Source of the DNA: Bradyrhizobium sp. 132
GTDB lineage: Bacteria; Pseudomonadota; Alphaproteobacteria; Rhizobiales; Xanthobacteraceae
NCBI RefSeq assembly: GCF_023074185.1
Contig: NZ_JADPKY010000018.1
Coordinates: 27,450 to 91,449 of the forward strand
Reading direction: 5' to 3'
Length of the DNA stretch: 64,000 nucleotides
Shown: positions 53,654 to 63,334 of the stretch, piece after piece
How the letters are laid out: each line of letters begins with the position of its first letter
Numbering within the stretch: the stretch's first letter is position 1
Made by a program: the position numbers and the translations under genes
The notes under the pieces: generated by a model
Told to the model about the DNA's origin: nothing
What the model saw: only the letters and a program-made list of their open reading frames with translations
Databases searched by the model: none

Positions 53654-54516
53654 GCCTCGGGCCTCTCGCCGACCGTGACCTTGAAGCTGACCGGCTCGCC
53701 GCCGCGGCGCGCGGCCACGTCGACCACCGCTCCGACGCTCGCCGGACCCAGTGTCCGCGACAGCGCACGTACGCCTGACAGTTTCTGGTCGTTGACGGCG
53801 ACGATGACGTCGCCCTGGCGGATGCCGGCCGCGGCCGAAGGTCCGGCCTTGTCGACGTTCATCACCATCGCGCCGACGCCGTCGTCGAGCCGGACCGGCT
53901 GGAGCCCGAGGCCGAGATATCCGCGCGCGATGCGGCCGCGCGCCTCTAATTGTGCTGCGACCCGCTCGATCGTCGCTGTCGGGATCACCAGCACACGCCT
54001 CGGGCCGAGCACGGCCATGCCGAAGGCGTCGCCCGATGCATCGAGCGCGAGGCCGCCCTGCTGGCTGGCGCGCAGGCGGACGTCGAGCTCGATCCGCGCG
54101 TCGATATCGCCGCCGCGCAGGCTGCGCCAGCTCGTGCCGGACAGCGATACCATCCCCAGCGCGGCGCTCGGCGTATCGCGGTTGGTGGCGATGACGACCG
54201 ACAGCGCGCCGAGGGGCGGGACCGTTGTGGCCAGCTTGACCGGGGCAAGCGCAGTATCGGCGCGCAGCAGTGCGATATCCGTCGTATGGTCGCGGCCGGC
54301 AATCGTGGCGGCCGTGGCGCTGCCGTCGGGGAGGCCGATCTCGACTTCGCCCTCGTCGGCCAGCGCCTCGTCGGCGGTGACGATCAGGCCGGGTTTCCAG
54401 ACGAAGCCGGTGGCGCGGGCGCGATGCGAACGCACGGCGACGACGGACGGCGCGGTGCGCGCCACCACATCCGCGAGTGCGGACGACAGTGAAGACAGCG
54501 GAGTGGGGTCGGTCAT
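53650..54516 (-). CDS. HtrA-like S1C/PDZ protein lacking catalytic His and Ser
   Basis: A 288-residue protein with the HtrA architecture: trypsin-like domain (about 10-185) and PDZ domain (198-285, RGYLGLGLQPVRL, AGPSAAAGIRQGDVIVAVND). Two of the three catalytic positions appear changed: the usual T-x-x-H segment reads LIVTADEAL (Glu50 for His), Asp80 is kept (DHTTDIALLR), and the usual GNSGGP reads SQQGGL (Gln153 for Ser). It has no signal peptide or membrane segment, so it is cytoplasmic. It is probably an inactive protease that binds peptides through the PDZ domain. The LuxR-type gene overlaps its end. Confidence 0.85.
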   Translation of the reverse strand: MTDPTPLSSLSSALADVVARTAPSVVAVRSHRARATGFVWKPGLIVTADEALADEGEVEIGLPDGSATAATIAGRDHTTDIALLRADTALAPVKLATTVPPLGALSVVIATNRDTPSAALGMVSLSGTSWRSLRGGDIDARIELDVRLRASQQGGLALDASGDAFGMAVLGPRRVLVIPTATIERVAAQLEARGRIARGYLGLGLQPVRLDDGVGAMVMNVDKAGPSAAAGIRQGDVIVAVNDQKLSGVRALSRTLGPASVGAVVDVAARRGGEPVSFKVTVGERPEA

Positions 54517-54693
54517 GGCAGGCTCCTGTAAGCTGCCCTAATCTGGGATGTCGCGGCGGATTGTGAAACTGGCCGGATGGCCAGGAAAGCTGATCTGGAA
54601 AGCTGGTCCGTAAGACCACGGCCGACGAATATGTGACTGGGAGCCGCTCACGCGAACGTGTTGCAATCGCGAAATTGCGCCGCCTCCACGATT

Positions 54694-54941
54694 TTCAGCG
54701 AGCCACGCAACGCCGCCGGCCTTTACCACACCGCATTGCTGATGCCGACACGCAAGGACCTCGCGCGCTGGCTGGTGCACGCCGCCTCGTATCGGGTGCC
54801 CGATGTCGGGCTTCGCCGATCACCTCGTCAGCGAGTCGGTCTATCTCGACGACCCCCGAGGGTAACGGCATCGAGGTCTATGCCGACCGCGTGGAGGCCG
54901 TCGATCCCTGGGGCACACGGGCGCGGCTGATCAGGGTTTGA
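54694..54941 (+). pseudogene. Remnant of a VOC (glyoxalase/catechol 2,3-dioxygenase) gene
   Basis: Three frames together read like one VOC protein: EPRNAAGLYHTALLMPTRKD in one, SGFADHLVSESVYLDDP in the next, and PEGNGIEVYADRVEAVDPWG in the third. At least two indels interrupt it, including an extra C in the run after GACGAC. The N-terminal half and any second domain are missing. CatE-type glyoxalase-fold dioxygenases have these motifs in order, so this is a decayed fragment. Confidence 0.75.
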
Positions 54942-55005
54942 TCGCCGGCGCGAGCGTTGGTAAGACCGGTCAGGCGTTAGCCAGTTTCCGGGATTCACAC
55001 CTGCC

Positions 55006-55881
55006 ATGTCCGACTTTCACGGCGTCTTTCCCTATCTCGTCTCGCCTGTCGATGCCGATGGCGCGGTGCGGACGAACGTGCTCAGCAGGCTCTGCGACGA
55101 TCTGATCGGCGTCGGCGTGCACGGCCTGACGCCGCTGGGCTCGACCGGCGAGTTCGCCTATCTCGACGCCGTGCAGCGCACGGCGATCGTGCGGACCACG
55201 ATCGAGGCGGCGAAGGGACGTGTGCCGGTCGTCGCGGGCGTCGCCTCCACCTCGACGGCGGACGCGGTGGCGCAGGCGAAAGCGTATCAGAAGCTCGGCG
55301 CCGACGGCATTCTGGCGATCCTGGAAGCGTATTTCCCGCTCGCCGATGCGCAGATCGAATCCTATTTCCGCGCCATCGCGGATGCCGTGGACATCCCCGT
55401 CGTCATCTACACCAATCCGCAATTCCAGCGCTCCGATCTGACCCTCGATATCATCGCGCGCCTCGCCGAGCATCCGCGCATCGGCTACATCAAGGACGCC
55501 TCGACCAATACCGGCCGGCTGCTCTCGATCATGAACCGCTGCGGCGATGCCTTGCGGGTGTTCTCGGCCTCCGCCCACATCCCGGCCGCGGTGATGCTGA
55601 TCGGCGGGCTCGGCTGGATGGCGGGCCCTGCCTGCATCATCCCGCGCCAGAGCGTGGCGCTCTACGACCTCTGCAAGGCCGGCCGCTGGGACGAGGCGAT
55701 GGCGCTCCAGCGCAGGCTGTGGCGCATCAACGAGGCTTTTGCCCGCTTCAATCTCGCCGCCTGCATCAAGGCCGGATTGGCCATCCAGGGCTACGACGTT
55801 GGCGATCCCGTCCCGCCGCAGGCCGCTCTCACCGAAGATGCGCGCAAAATCGTGGAAGCGGCGTTGCGGGAGCTGGGCTAG
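55006..55881 (+). CDS. Dihydrodipicolinate synthase/N-acetylneuraminate lyase family protein
   Basis: A 291-residue class I aldolase of the DapA/NanA family. The Schiff-base Lys163 is in IGYIKDAST, Tyr135 in VIYTNPQF and GSTGEF near residue 45 binds the keto-acid carboxylate. The N-terminus is [13 protein letters not shown]. Sequence and isolation from lysine genes suggest a catabolic lyase (for example a keto-deoxy sugar acid aldolase) rather than the biosynthetic DapA. Substrate unknown. Confidence 0.92.
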   Translation: MSDFHGVFPYLVSPVDADGAVRTNVLSRLCDDLIGVGVHGLTPLGSTGEFAYLDAVQRTAIVRTTIEAAKGRVPVVAGVASTSTADAVAQAKAYQKLGADGILAILEAYFPLADAQIESYFRAIADAVDIPVVIYTNPQFQRSDLTLDIIARLAEHPRIGYIKDASTNTGRLLSIMNRCGDALRVFSASAHIPAAVMLIGGLGWMAGPACIIPRQSVALYDLCKAGRWDEAMALQRRLWRINEAFARFNLAACIKAGLAIQGYDVGDPVPPQAALTEDARKIVEAALRELG

Positions 55882-55996
55882 CCGCCATACCCGGCATGAC
55901 GAAATCGTGGATATACCGCTCAAAACCGCGGCTGGCCTCGCATACCTCGATCCGCTAAAAGGCTGCCGCATTTGAGAGATTAAGGGACCCCACGGA

Positions 55997-58321
55997 ATGA
56001 ACATTCTTCCCGGCAATTTGCGTTTCGGAGCGGGGCAGCCCGTCAAGCGTTTGGAAGATCAGCGGCTTCTCACCGGGAAGGGGCAGTTCATCGACGACAA
56101 GCCGGAAGAGGGCGCGCTGTGGCTGTACCTGCTGCGCTCGCCGCACGCCCACGCGAAGATCGTCTCGATCGACACCGGCGCCGCCACTGCGATGCCCGGC
56201 GTGACCGCGGTCTATACCGGCGCCGACCTCGTCAAGGACGACATCGGGGTCATCCCGACACTGAGCATCTTCAAGCGCCCCGACGGCAAGCCGATGACGG
56301 TGCCGCCACGCCGCCTGCTGGCGCACGAAATCGTGCGCTACGCCGGCGAGGCCGTGGCCGCAGTGGTGGCTGCCTCGCGTGCTGACGCCCAGAACGCGGC
56401 CGAAGCGATCGTGGTCGAATATGACGTGCAGCCGGCGGTGGTCGATCCCGTCGAGGCGGTGAAGCCCGGCGCGCCCGTAGTGTGGCCGGAGGCGCCCGAC
56501 AACATCGTCGGCGCGATGGCTTACGGCGATGCCGCCAAGGTGGGCGAGGCTTTTGCCAAGGCGGCGCATACCGTCGAGCTCGATCTCGTCAGCCAGCGCC
56601 TTGTGCCGTCGGCCATGGAGCCGCGCTCGACCATCGCCGAGATCGACAAAAAGACCGGGCGGCTCCTCTTGCACGTGCAGTCGCAGACGCCCGCCTCGAC
56701 CCGCGACGTGCTGGCCGAGGCCGTGCTGAAGCGTCCCAAGGACAGCGTGCGCGTGCTGGTCGGCGATATCGGCGGTGGCTTTGGCCAGAAGACCAATCTC
56801 TATCCGGAAGACGGCATCGTCGCCTATGCCGCGACCAAGCTGAACAAAAAAATCCGCTGGCGCGGCGACCGCACGGACGAATTCGTCGGTGGCACTCATG
56901 GCCGCGATCTGACCTCGACCGCTTCCTTCGCGCTCGACGAGAAGGGCAAGGTGCTGGCCTATCGCGTCAGCTCGATCGGCTGTACCGGCGCGTATTCCTC
57001 GGGCGCGGCCAACATCATTCCGCTGGTGCTGGGGCCGTTCGTTCAGACCGGCGTCTACGATTTGCCGCTGGTGCATTTCGAAGTGAAGTCGGTGATGACC
57101 CACACCGCGCCGGTCGGCGCCTATCGCGGTGCGGGGCGCCCCGAGGCCGTGTTCATCGTCGAGCGCCTGTTCGACGCTGCCGCGCAGAAAATCGGCATGG
57201 ATCCGCGCGCGATCCGCAAGGCCAATTACATCAAGCCGGCGCAACTGCCCTATACGAATGCTGCGGGGCAGGTTTACGATTCCGGCGCTTTCGCGCACAT
57301 GCTCGACCGTGCCGTGAAGCTTGCGGACTGGGACGGCTTTGCCGCGCGCAAGAAGGCGGCGAAGAAGAAAGGCCTGCTCTACGGCCGCGGGCTCACCTCC
57401 TATATCGAATGGACCGGCGGCCGCGCTCATACCGAGAAGGTCAGTATGCATGCGACCGCGCAGGGCCGCGTCGTCCTGCATTCCGGCACCATGGCGATGG
57501 GGCAGGGGTTGCAGACCACCTACACCCAGATGATCTCCGACACGCTCGGCATTGCCATGGACAAGATCGACGTGGTCCAGGGCGACACTGATCTGGCAAC
57601 AGGCTTTGGCAGCGTCGGCTCGCGTTCGCTGTTCGTCGGTGGCACGGCGGTTGCGGTCTCCTCCAACGATTTGATCCAGAAGGCGCGCGAGAAGGCGGCG
57701 AACGTGCTGGAGACCTCGGTCGAGGACATCGAATACCAGGGCGGTATGCTCACCGTGGTCGGCACCGACCGCCGCATCAGCCTGTTCGATATTGCCGAGA
57801 AGGAGAGCGGCGCAAAACTCAGCGTCGATTCCGAAGGCGAGGTCGATGGTCCCAGTTGGCCGAACGGCACGCATATCTGCGAGGTCGAGATCGACCCCGA
57901 GACCGGCGTCTCCAAGGTCGTGCGCTACACTACGGTTGACGACGTCGGCGTCGCTGTGAACCCGATGCTGGTGACGGGGCAGATCCATGGCGGTGTCGCG
58001 CAGGGAATCGGCCAGGCACTGTACGAGGGCGTGTCCTATGATTCCGACGGCCAGCTTCTCACCGCGAGCTACCAGGACTATTGCATCCCGCGCGCCGACG
58101 ACGTCCCGCCGATCGTGGTGACGCTCGACGATTCCGCGCCCTGCCGCACCAATCCGCTCGGCGCCAAGGGCTGCGGCGAATCCGGCGCCATCGGCGGTCC
58201 CCCTTGCGTCACCAACGGCGTGATGGATGCGCTCGCCGAGCTCGGCATCACCCAGCTCAACACGCCCCTGACGCCGCAGAAGATATGGAAGGCGATCAGG
58301 GATGCGAAGATGGCGGGTTAA
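55997..58321 (+). CDS. Molybdenum hydroxylase large subunit (xanthine dehydrogenase/CoxL family)
   Basis: A 774-residue Mo-cofactor-binding subunit. The fold's motifs are present: [17 protein letters not shown] at the start, [31 protein letters not shown], then [14 protein letters not shown] and [15 protein letters not shown] with the catalytic Glu. It has AYRGAGR rather than the AYRCSFR loop of true CO dehydrogenases, so it hydroxylates some other aldehyde or N-heterocycle. The FAD and [2Fe-2S] subunit genes that normally flank it are absent. Confidence 0.92.
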   Translation: MNILPGNLRFGAGQPVKRLEDQRLLTGKGQFIDDKPEEGALWLYLLRSPHAHAKIVSIDTGAATAMPGVTAVYTGADLVKDDIGVIPTLSIFKRPDGKPMTVPPRRLLAHEIVRYAGEAVAAVVAASRADAQNAAEAIVVEYDVQPAVVDPVEAVKPGAPVVWPEAPDNIVGAMAYGDAAKVGEAFAKAAHTVELDLVSQRLVPSAMEPRSTIAEIDKKTGRLLLHVQSQTPASTRDVLAEAVLKRPKDSVRVLVGDIGGGFGQKTNLYPEDGIVAYAATKLNKKIRWRGDRTDEFVGGTHGRDLTSTASFALDEKGKVLAYRVSSIGCTGAYSSGAANIIPLVLGPFVQTGVYDLPLVHFEVKSVMTHTAPVGAYRGAGRPEAVFIVERLFDAAAQKIGMDPRAIRKANYIKPAQLPYTNAAGQVYDSGAFAHMLDRAVKLADWDGFAARKKAAKKKGLLYGRGLTSYIEWTGGRAHTEKVSMHATAQGRVVLHSGTMAMGQGLQTTYTQMISDTLGIAMDKIDVVQGDTDLATGFGSVGSRSLFVGGTAVAVSSNDLIQKAREKAANVLETSVEDIEYQGGMLTVVGTDRRISLFDIAEKESGAKLSVDSEGEVDGPSWPNGTHICEVEIDPETGVSKVVRYTTVDDVGVAVNPMLVTGQIHGGVAQGIGQALYEGVSYDSDGQLLTASYQDYCIPRADDVPPIVVTLDDSAPCRTNPLGAKGCGESGAIGGPPCVTNGVMDALAELGITQLNTPLTPQKIWKAIRDAKMAG

Positions 58322-58325
58322 TACC

Positions 58326-58410
58326 GTCATTGCAAGCGCAGCGAACCAATCCAGAATCTCCCCGCGGAGGCAGCCTGGATTGCTTCGTCGCAACGGCTCC
58401 TCGCAATGAC
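58326..58410. repeat. 85-bp palindromic dispersed repeat, copy 2
   Basis: It has the same ends and internal arms as the element at 50643-50727 (GTCATTGC...GCAATGAC; CAATCCAG and CTGGATTG). It lies between the molybdenum hydroxylase gene and the convergent acyl-CoA dehydrogenase gene, where its stem could help separate the two transcripts. Confidence 0.85.
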
Positions 58411-58428
58411 AGGCGAGAGGGTCGCGCG

Positions 58429-59625
58429 CTAAATCCCCAGCATCATCTTCGCAATAATATCGCGCTGGATCTCCGAGGTGCCGCCGAAGATCGTGTAGGC
58501 GCGGCCGTTGAGATATTCCGGCACCACCGTCAGCATCTCCTCCGGCATCGCCGGCTCGTGGTTGAGCCTGTAGAGCGGGCGCATCGGCTCGACCGCGAGC
58601 GCGTCGTGGCCGATCACATCGGCCCCCAGCCGGGTCACCGCCTGGCGGATCTCGCTGTTGCGCAGCTTGAGGATCGACGACACAGCGCCGGGATTCTGCC
58701 CGGTCTGCAGCGCCGACAGCACACGCAACTCCGTCATCTCCAGCGCGTCGATGTCGACCTCGACCTCCGAGATGCGCGTCGCGATGTCGGGACTGTCGAT
58801 CGCGCGTCCCGTCAAATCCGACTCGGCAAGCTCCGCAATCGCCTTCAGCCCTTCGCGCAGCTTCGCCGACGCGATGCCGGAGCCGCGCTCGAATTCGAGC
58901 AGGTACTTGCCGTAGGTCCAGCCCTTGCCTTCCTCGCCGACGCGATTGGCAACGGGTACCCGCACGTCGTCGAAGAACACCTGGTTGACCTCGTGGTCGC
59001 CGCCGATGGTGAGGATGGGGCGCGTCGTGATGCCTGGCGCATTCATGTCGATCAGGACAAAACTGATGCCGTCCTGCTGCCGCGGGCCGTCGCTGGTGCG
59101 CACCAGCGCGAACATGCGGTTGGCGTGATGGGCATGCGTGGTCCAGATTTTTGTGCCGTTGATGATGTAGTCGTCGCCGTCGCGCACCGCCCGCGTCTTC
59201 AGCGAGGAGAGGTCGGAACCGGAGCCCGGCTCGGAATAGCCCTGGCACCAATAGTCCTCGCCGGAGAGAATGCGCGGTAGGTAGAAGTTCTTCTGTTCAG
59301 GGCTGCCGAAACCGATGATGACGGGCCCGACCATCTTCACGCCCATCACGTTGACGTTCGGCACGCCGGCGCGCGCGCTTTCGGTCTCGAAGATCCAGCG
59401 CTGCGCCGGCGTCCAGTCCGGCCCGCCATGCTCGACCGGCCAGCCCGGCGCGCCCCAGCCTTGCTTGTGCAGCGTGCGCTGCCAGGCCATGCCGATATCG
59501 GGGTCGGAGAACACCGACGGCGTCAGCGCCGTCGCGCGCTTCATCTCCTCGGTGAGGTTTTTCGCAATGAAGCCGCGCACCTCGTCCTGGAAGGCGCGCT
59601 CCTCAGTGTTGAACGACAGGTCCAT
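58429..59625 (-). CDS. Acyl-CoA dehydrogenase (PimC-like large member of a pair)
   Basis: A 398-residue FAD enzyme. N-terminal helical domain, then WCQGYSEPGSGSDLSSLKTRA (flavin/substrate strand), YIINGTKIWTTHAHHANRMF and FDDVRVPVANRVGEEGKGW. The C-terminus ends GGTSEIQRDIIAKMMLG, typical of the family. It introduces a trans-2 double bond into acyl-CoA. It is the last gene of an operon with a second acyl-CoA dehydrogenase and an enoyl-CoA hydratase. A large plus small pair recalls PimC/PimD of Rhodopseudomonas, which act as a heterodimer. Confidence 0.94.
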   Translation of the reverse strand: MDLSFNTEERAFQDEVRGFIAKNLTEEMKRATALTPSVFSDPDIGMAWQRTLHKQGWGAPGWPVEHGGPDWTPAQRWIFETESARAGVPNVNVMGVKMVGPVIIGFGSPEQKNFYLPRILSGEDYWCQGYSEPGSGSDLSSLKTRAVRDGDDYIINGTKIWTTHAHHANRMFALVRTSDGPRQQDGISFVLIDMNAPGITTRPILTIGGDHEVNQVFFDDVRVPVANRVGEEGKGWTYGKYLLEFERGSGIASAKLREGLKAIAELAESDLTGRAIDSPDIATRISEVEVDIDALEMTELRVLSALQTGQNPGAVSSILKLRNSEIRQAVTRLGADVIGHDALAVEPMRPLYRLNHEPAMPEEMLTVVPEYLNGRAYTIFGGTSEIQRDIIAKMMLGI

Positions 59626-59640
59626 GATGCGCTCCTTGTG

Positions 59641-60789
59641 TCAGGCAGGCACGACGTTGCGGCCGAGCTGGGCGTGGCGGCCATAATGGTGAGCGCTGCC
59701 GCCGAACAGCGTGTCGAAGGCGACCAGCCGCTTGAAGTAGGCGCCGACCTCGAGCTCCTCGGTGACACCCATGCCGCCGTGGAGCTGGATCGACTGCTCG
59801 CCGATAAAGCGCGCACATCTGCCGATCTTCGCCTTCGCGCCCGACGCGGCCCGCGCGCGCTCGACTGGATTGGCATCGACCTTCAGCGCGGCGCGCAGCG
59901 CCATCGAGCGCGACTCGTCGACCTGCACCGCCATGTCGGCGAGGCGGTGGCGGATCACCTGGTTGGCCGAAAGGGGCCGGCCGAACTGCTTGCGGATTTT
60001 TGTGTACTCCAGCGTGGTCTCCAGGAGCACCTGCATGATGCCGACGGCCTCGGCGTCGAGCGCGGCCATGGCGCGATCGACGGCCCATTCGATCGCGGGG
60101 AGCGCGTCGTGTCCGTCACCGAGCAAGGCGGCTTGCGGCAGTTGCACGTCCGACAGTTCGATATTGCAGGCGCGCCCGCCGCCCAGGCGCTCATAGTCGC
60201 TGACGGCAACGCTCGGCGTCTTTGCCGGCACCAGGAACAGGCCGATGCGGCCGGAGGGGCCCTGATAATCATGGATATGCGCGGAGACGATGATCTCGCC
60301 GGCGGCGTGGCCGTCGAGCACCGCAACCTTGCTGCCGGAGAGTCGCCAGCCTTGCGCCGTCTTGTTGGCAATGGTCGCGACCTTGGCGAGATCGAACCGC
60401 GCCGCGCGCTCCGAATGCGCAAAGGCGAGTTTCAGCGATCCGTCGGCGACCTTCGGCAGGATTGCCTGCTTCTGCACCGTGCCGCCGCATCGCTCGACCA
60501 GTGCTGCGCCAAGCACCACCGTTGCGATATACGGCTCCGACACCAGCCCGCGGCCAAAGGCTTCCGTCAAAATGCCGATCTCGACCGCGCCGCCGCCGAG
60601 CCCGCCAAACTCTTCCGCGATCGGCAACGCCAGCCAGCCCAGCTCGGCGAATTGCTTCCACACCGCCGGGCTGAAGCCGAGCGGATCGTTCGCCATCTTG
60701 CGGCGGTGATCGGCATCATAGCTTCCGGCCACGAAGCGCTCCGCGCTCTCGCGCAGCAGACGTTGCTCGTCACTGAGATTGAGATCCAT
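59641..60789 (-). CDS. Acyl-CoA dehydrogenase (PimD-like small member of a pair)
   Basis: A 382-residue acyl-CoA dehydrogenase that starts MDLNLSDEQRLLRESAERFV. Features include ELGWLALPIAEEFGGLGGG, a shorter flavin-binding middle, TRIRKQFG-like TKIRKQFGRPLSANQ and QLHGGMGVTEELEVG. It diverges from canonical family members in the middle domain, as PimD-type subunits do, and probably pairs with the next gene (15-base gap). The enoyl-CoA hydratase gene ends 5 bases upstream. Confidence 0.92.
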   Translation of the reverse strand: MDLNLSDEQRLLRESAERFVAGSYDADHRRKMANDPLGFSPAVWKQFAELGWLALPIAEEFGGLGGGAVEIGILTEAFGRGLVSEPYIATVVLGAALVERCGGTVQKQAILPKVADGSLKLAFAHSERAARFDLAKVATIANKTAQGWRLSGSKVAVLDGHAAGEIIVSAHIHDYQGPSGRIGLFLVPAKTPSVAVSDYERLGGGRACNIELSDVQLPQAALLGDGHDALPAIEWAVDRAMAALDAEAVGIMQVLLETTLEYTKIRKQFGRPLSANQVIRHRLADMAVQVDESRSMALRAALKVDANPVERARAASGAKAKIGRCARFIGEQSIQLHGGMGVTEELEVGAYFKRLVAFDTLFGGSAHHYGRHAQLGRNVVPA

Positions 60790-60794
60790 CGTGT

Positions 60795-61649
60795 CTACTC
60801 CGCGGCTGCCGGCGGCTTGCGCACGGAGGGATGCAGGCCGGATGGATCGACCACCATTCCGAATTCCTGAAGATTATGCGCGTGGCAGAGCTGATGCAGC
60901 GCAAAGGCCTGGTCGATCGCCGCCGGCTGGCCCATCACATCGACCGAGCGGTTCACGGCTTCCTTGGTCAGCTTCAGCGCAAAGGACGGTTTTGATGCGA
61001 TTTTGCGCGCCAGCGACAGGACGGCGGATGAAAGCTCTGCGCGCGGCACGACCCGGTTGACCATCCCGAGTTGATGCGCCTCCTGTGCACTCCAGCTATC
61101 GGCGGTGAACAGAAACTCCTTGGCCTTGCGCGGGCCGAGCTCCCAGGGATGCACGAACCATTCGACGCCGCAGACGCCCATGGTGACCACGGGATCGCAG
61201 AACTGCGCATCGTCGCTGGCGAGGATGAGATCGCAGGCCCATGCCAGCATCAGGCCGCCGGCGATGCACTTGCCGTGCACCTCCGCAATTGTCGGCTTGG
61301 CGAGGTTGCGCCAGCGCCGCGTGATCTGGAGATAGATCTCCTGCTCGCGCGCGAAGCGGCCATGGGCGTTTGGTTCAGCGAAGCCGCCCCAATTTCCGAT
61401 CGGCGGAAAATCGACACCCGCAACATTCTTGCTGCCGGGGCGCAGATCATGCCCTGAGGAGAAGTGCGGACCGTTGCCGGCGAGAATGATCACCTTGACC
61501 GCATCGTCCTGCACCGCCTCATCGAACGCGGCGTTGAGATCGTAGGTCATTTGCAGGTTCTGCGCGTTGCGCGCGTCGGGCCGGTTCATCACGATCCTCG
61601 AGATCGCCGGCTCCGGCCTCTCCACGAGGATGGTCTCGAACGAGGTCAT
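60795..61649 (-). CDS. Enoyl-CoA hydratase/isomerase family protein
   Basis: A 284-residue crotonase-fold enzyme. The oxyanion-hole regions are GNGPHFSSGHDLRPGS and KPTIAEVHGKCIAGGLML, followed by ASDDAQFCDPVVTMGVCG; the hydratase acid residues are not cleanly recognisable, so isomerase or hydrolase activity is possible. It is the first gene of the three-gene operon with the two acyl-CoA dehydrogenases. The operon would oxidise some acyl-CoA, perhaps a dicarboxylic or branched one. Confidence 0.92.
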   Translation of the reverse strand: MTSFETILVERPEPAISRIVMNRPDARNAQNLQMTYDLNAAFDEAVQDDAVKVIILAGNGPHFSSGHDLRPGSKNVAGVDFPPIGNWGGFAEPNAHGRFAREQEIYLQITRRWRNLAKPTIAEVHGKCIAGGLMLAWACDLILASDDAQFCDPVVTMGVCGVEWFVHPWELGPRKAKEFLFTADSWSAQEAHQLGMVNRVVPRAELSSAVLSLARKIASKPSFALKLTKEAVNRSVDVMGQPAAIDQAFALHQLCHAHNLQEFGMVVDPSGLHPSVRKPPAAAE

Positions 61650-61834
61650 CGCGTTCCCCCCGGCGTTTCCGTCTTGGTATTATTGTTCTCTTGAGTTGAC
61701 TATTACAGCCGGGATTAAGCAAGGGGCTTGCGTAAATCGGCTGCTTTTCGCAAGCCTCGGCCTGCTCGCAAGATGTCTGGCGTCTCGCGCGTGCAATCTG
61801 ATAGTTTGCGCAAGATTCCACCGGGAGAAATTTG

Positions 61835-62437
61835 ATGCGCAAGATCCTGACCGTGCTGGCGGCGCTGGCCTCGCTGAGCCTCACCAATTGCGGCTACAAC
61901 GCCATCCAGAGCGAGGACGAGCAGATCAAGGCCAACTGGTCCGAGGTCGTGAACCAGTATCAGCGCCGCGCCGATCTGGTGCCCAACCTCGTCAACTCGG
62001 TGAAGGGTTTTGCGCAGCAGGAGAAGGACGTGTTGCTCGGCGTCACCAATGCCCGCGCCAAGGTCGGCAGCATCCAGGCGACGCCCGAGGTACTGAACGA
62101 TCCCGCCGCATTCCAGAAATTTCAGGCCGCCCAAAGCGAGCTCTCCGGCGCGCTGTCGCGACTGCTCGTGGTCACCGAAAACTACCCGCAGCTCAAGTCG
62201 GATGCGCTGTTCAAGGATTTGATGTCGCAGCTCGAAGGCACCGAGAACCGCATCACGGTGGCGCGCAATCGCTACATCAAGGCGGTGCAGGATTATAACG
62301 TCACCATCCGCTCATTCCCGAACAACCTCACTGCGATGATGTTCAGCTACAAGGAGAAGCCGAACTTCTCGGTCGCAAACGAGAAGGAAATCTCGACCGC
62401 ACCGAAGGTCGATTTCAATCCGGCGCCCTCGAAGTAA
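61835..62437 (+). CDS. LemA family lipoprotein
   Basis: A 200-residue protein with a lipoprotein signal ending LTNC (Cys19). It has the long helical bundle of LemA: WSEVVNQYQRRADLVPNLVNSVKG, VLLGVTNARAKV and LFKDLMSQLEGTENRITVARNRY. LemA proteins sit with TPM-domain proteins, as here, and have been linked to envelope functions. ATG 61835 follows a TTG in frame. It is the first gene of the operon with the two TPM genes. Confidence 0.93.
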   Translation: MRKILTVLAALASLSLTNCGYNAIQSEDEQIKANWSEVVNQYQRRADLVPNLVNSVKGFAQQEKDVLLGVTNARAKVGSIQATPEVLNDPAAFQKFQAAQSELSGALSRLLVVTENYPQLKSDALFKDLMSQLEGTENRITVARNRYIKAVQDYNVTIRSFPNNLTAMMFSYKEKPNFSVANEKEISTAPKVDFNPAPSK

Positions 62438-62452
62438 GGGCATTCGACCCCG

Positions 62453-63331
62453 ATGCGTGCCGCCAAGGCCCTCCTGCTCGCGCTTGCGCTGATATGGCCG
62501 TTCGCTGCCTCAGCCGATGTCGCCGTGCCGCAACTGACCGGCCGCGTGGTCGATCAGACCGGCACGCTCTCCAGCGGCGACATCGCCGCGCTGTCGCAAA
62601 AGCTGCAGGACTTCGAGACGCGCAAGGGCAGCCAGCTCGTCGTCCTGATCGTGCCGACGACGGAGCCGGAGACGATCGAGCAGTTCGCGATCCGCGTTGC
62701 GGAGGCCTGGAAGATCGGGCGCAAGAAGGTCGACGACGGCGCGATCCTGGTGGTCGCCAAGGGCGACCGGCATTTGCGCATCGAGGTCGGTTACGGCCTC
62801 GAGGGCGCGCTCACCGACGTCACCTCGCGCCGCATCATTGACGAAGACATCACGCCGAAATTCAGGAGTGGCGATTTCGCCGGCGGCATCGCGGCGGGCG
62901 TCGATCGCGTGATCCGCGTCATCGACGGCGAGCCGCTGCCGACGCCCTCGCGCAGCGTGAATTTCGGCAACTGGAACGACATCGAGCCGCTTTTCTTCTT
63001 CCTGCTGTTCGGCCCGCTGGTCATCGGCGGGATCCTGCGCTCCATGTTCGGGCGGCTATTCGGTTCGGGGATAACTGGAGCGATCGTTGGTGTCCTCGCC
63101 TGGTTCGTGATCGGCTCTGCAGTCATCGGGTTGGGCGTCGGTGTGCTTGGCGCTATCCTGACGTTTATCGCCGATCTGTTTGGGGCGGGATCGGGCACGG
63201 GGTCCTCGCGCGGCCGCTCCTGGTCGAGCGGCTCGTCATCCGGCGGCTGGAGCAGCGGATCGTCGTCGAGCGGTGGCTTCAGCGGCGGTGGCGGCAGTTT
63301 TGGCGGCGGCGGCGCCTCGGGGAGCTGGTAG
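62453..63331 (+). CDS. TPM-domain membrane protein with Gly/Ser-rich tail
   Basis: A 292-residue protein with a signal peptide, a TPM domain (LTGRVVDQTGTLSSGDIAALSQKL, GSQLVVLIVPTTEPETIEQFAIRVAE, RIEVGYGLEGALTD), two membrane helices (about 180-235) and a C-terminal Gly/Ser/Trp-rich tail. TPM domains (YgcG/Rv-type) occur in envelope proteins that may assist assembly or turnover. It is 15 bases after lemA and 3 before the next TPM gene, in one operon. Confidence 0.93.
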   Translation: MRAAKALLLALALIWPFAASADVAVPQLTGRVVDQTGTLSSGDIAALSQKLQDFETRKGSQLVVLIVPTTEPETIEQFAIRVAEAWKIGRKKVDDGAILVVAKGDRHLRIEVGYGLEGALTDVTSRRIIDEDITPKFRSGDFAGGIAAGVDRVIRVIDGEPLPTPSRSVNFGNWNDIEPLFFFLLFGPLVIGGILRSMFGRLFGSGITGAIVGVLAWFVIGSAVIGLGVGVLGAILTFIADLFGAGSGTGSSRGRSWSSGSSSGGWSSGSSSSGGFSGGGGSFGGGGASGSW

Positions 63332-63334
63332 GTC

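Noticed and set aside
55955..59251. A 1098-codon open frame on the minus strand
   Set aside because: It runs antisense through the molybdenum hydroxylase gene and the repeat into the dehydrogenase gene. It has no domain signature and is rich in Arg, His and Gly, as expected for a GC-rich shadow frame.
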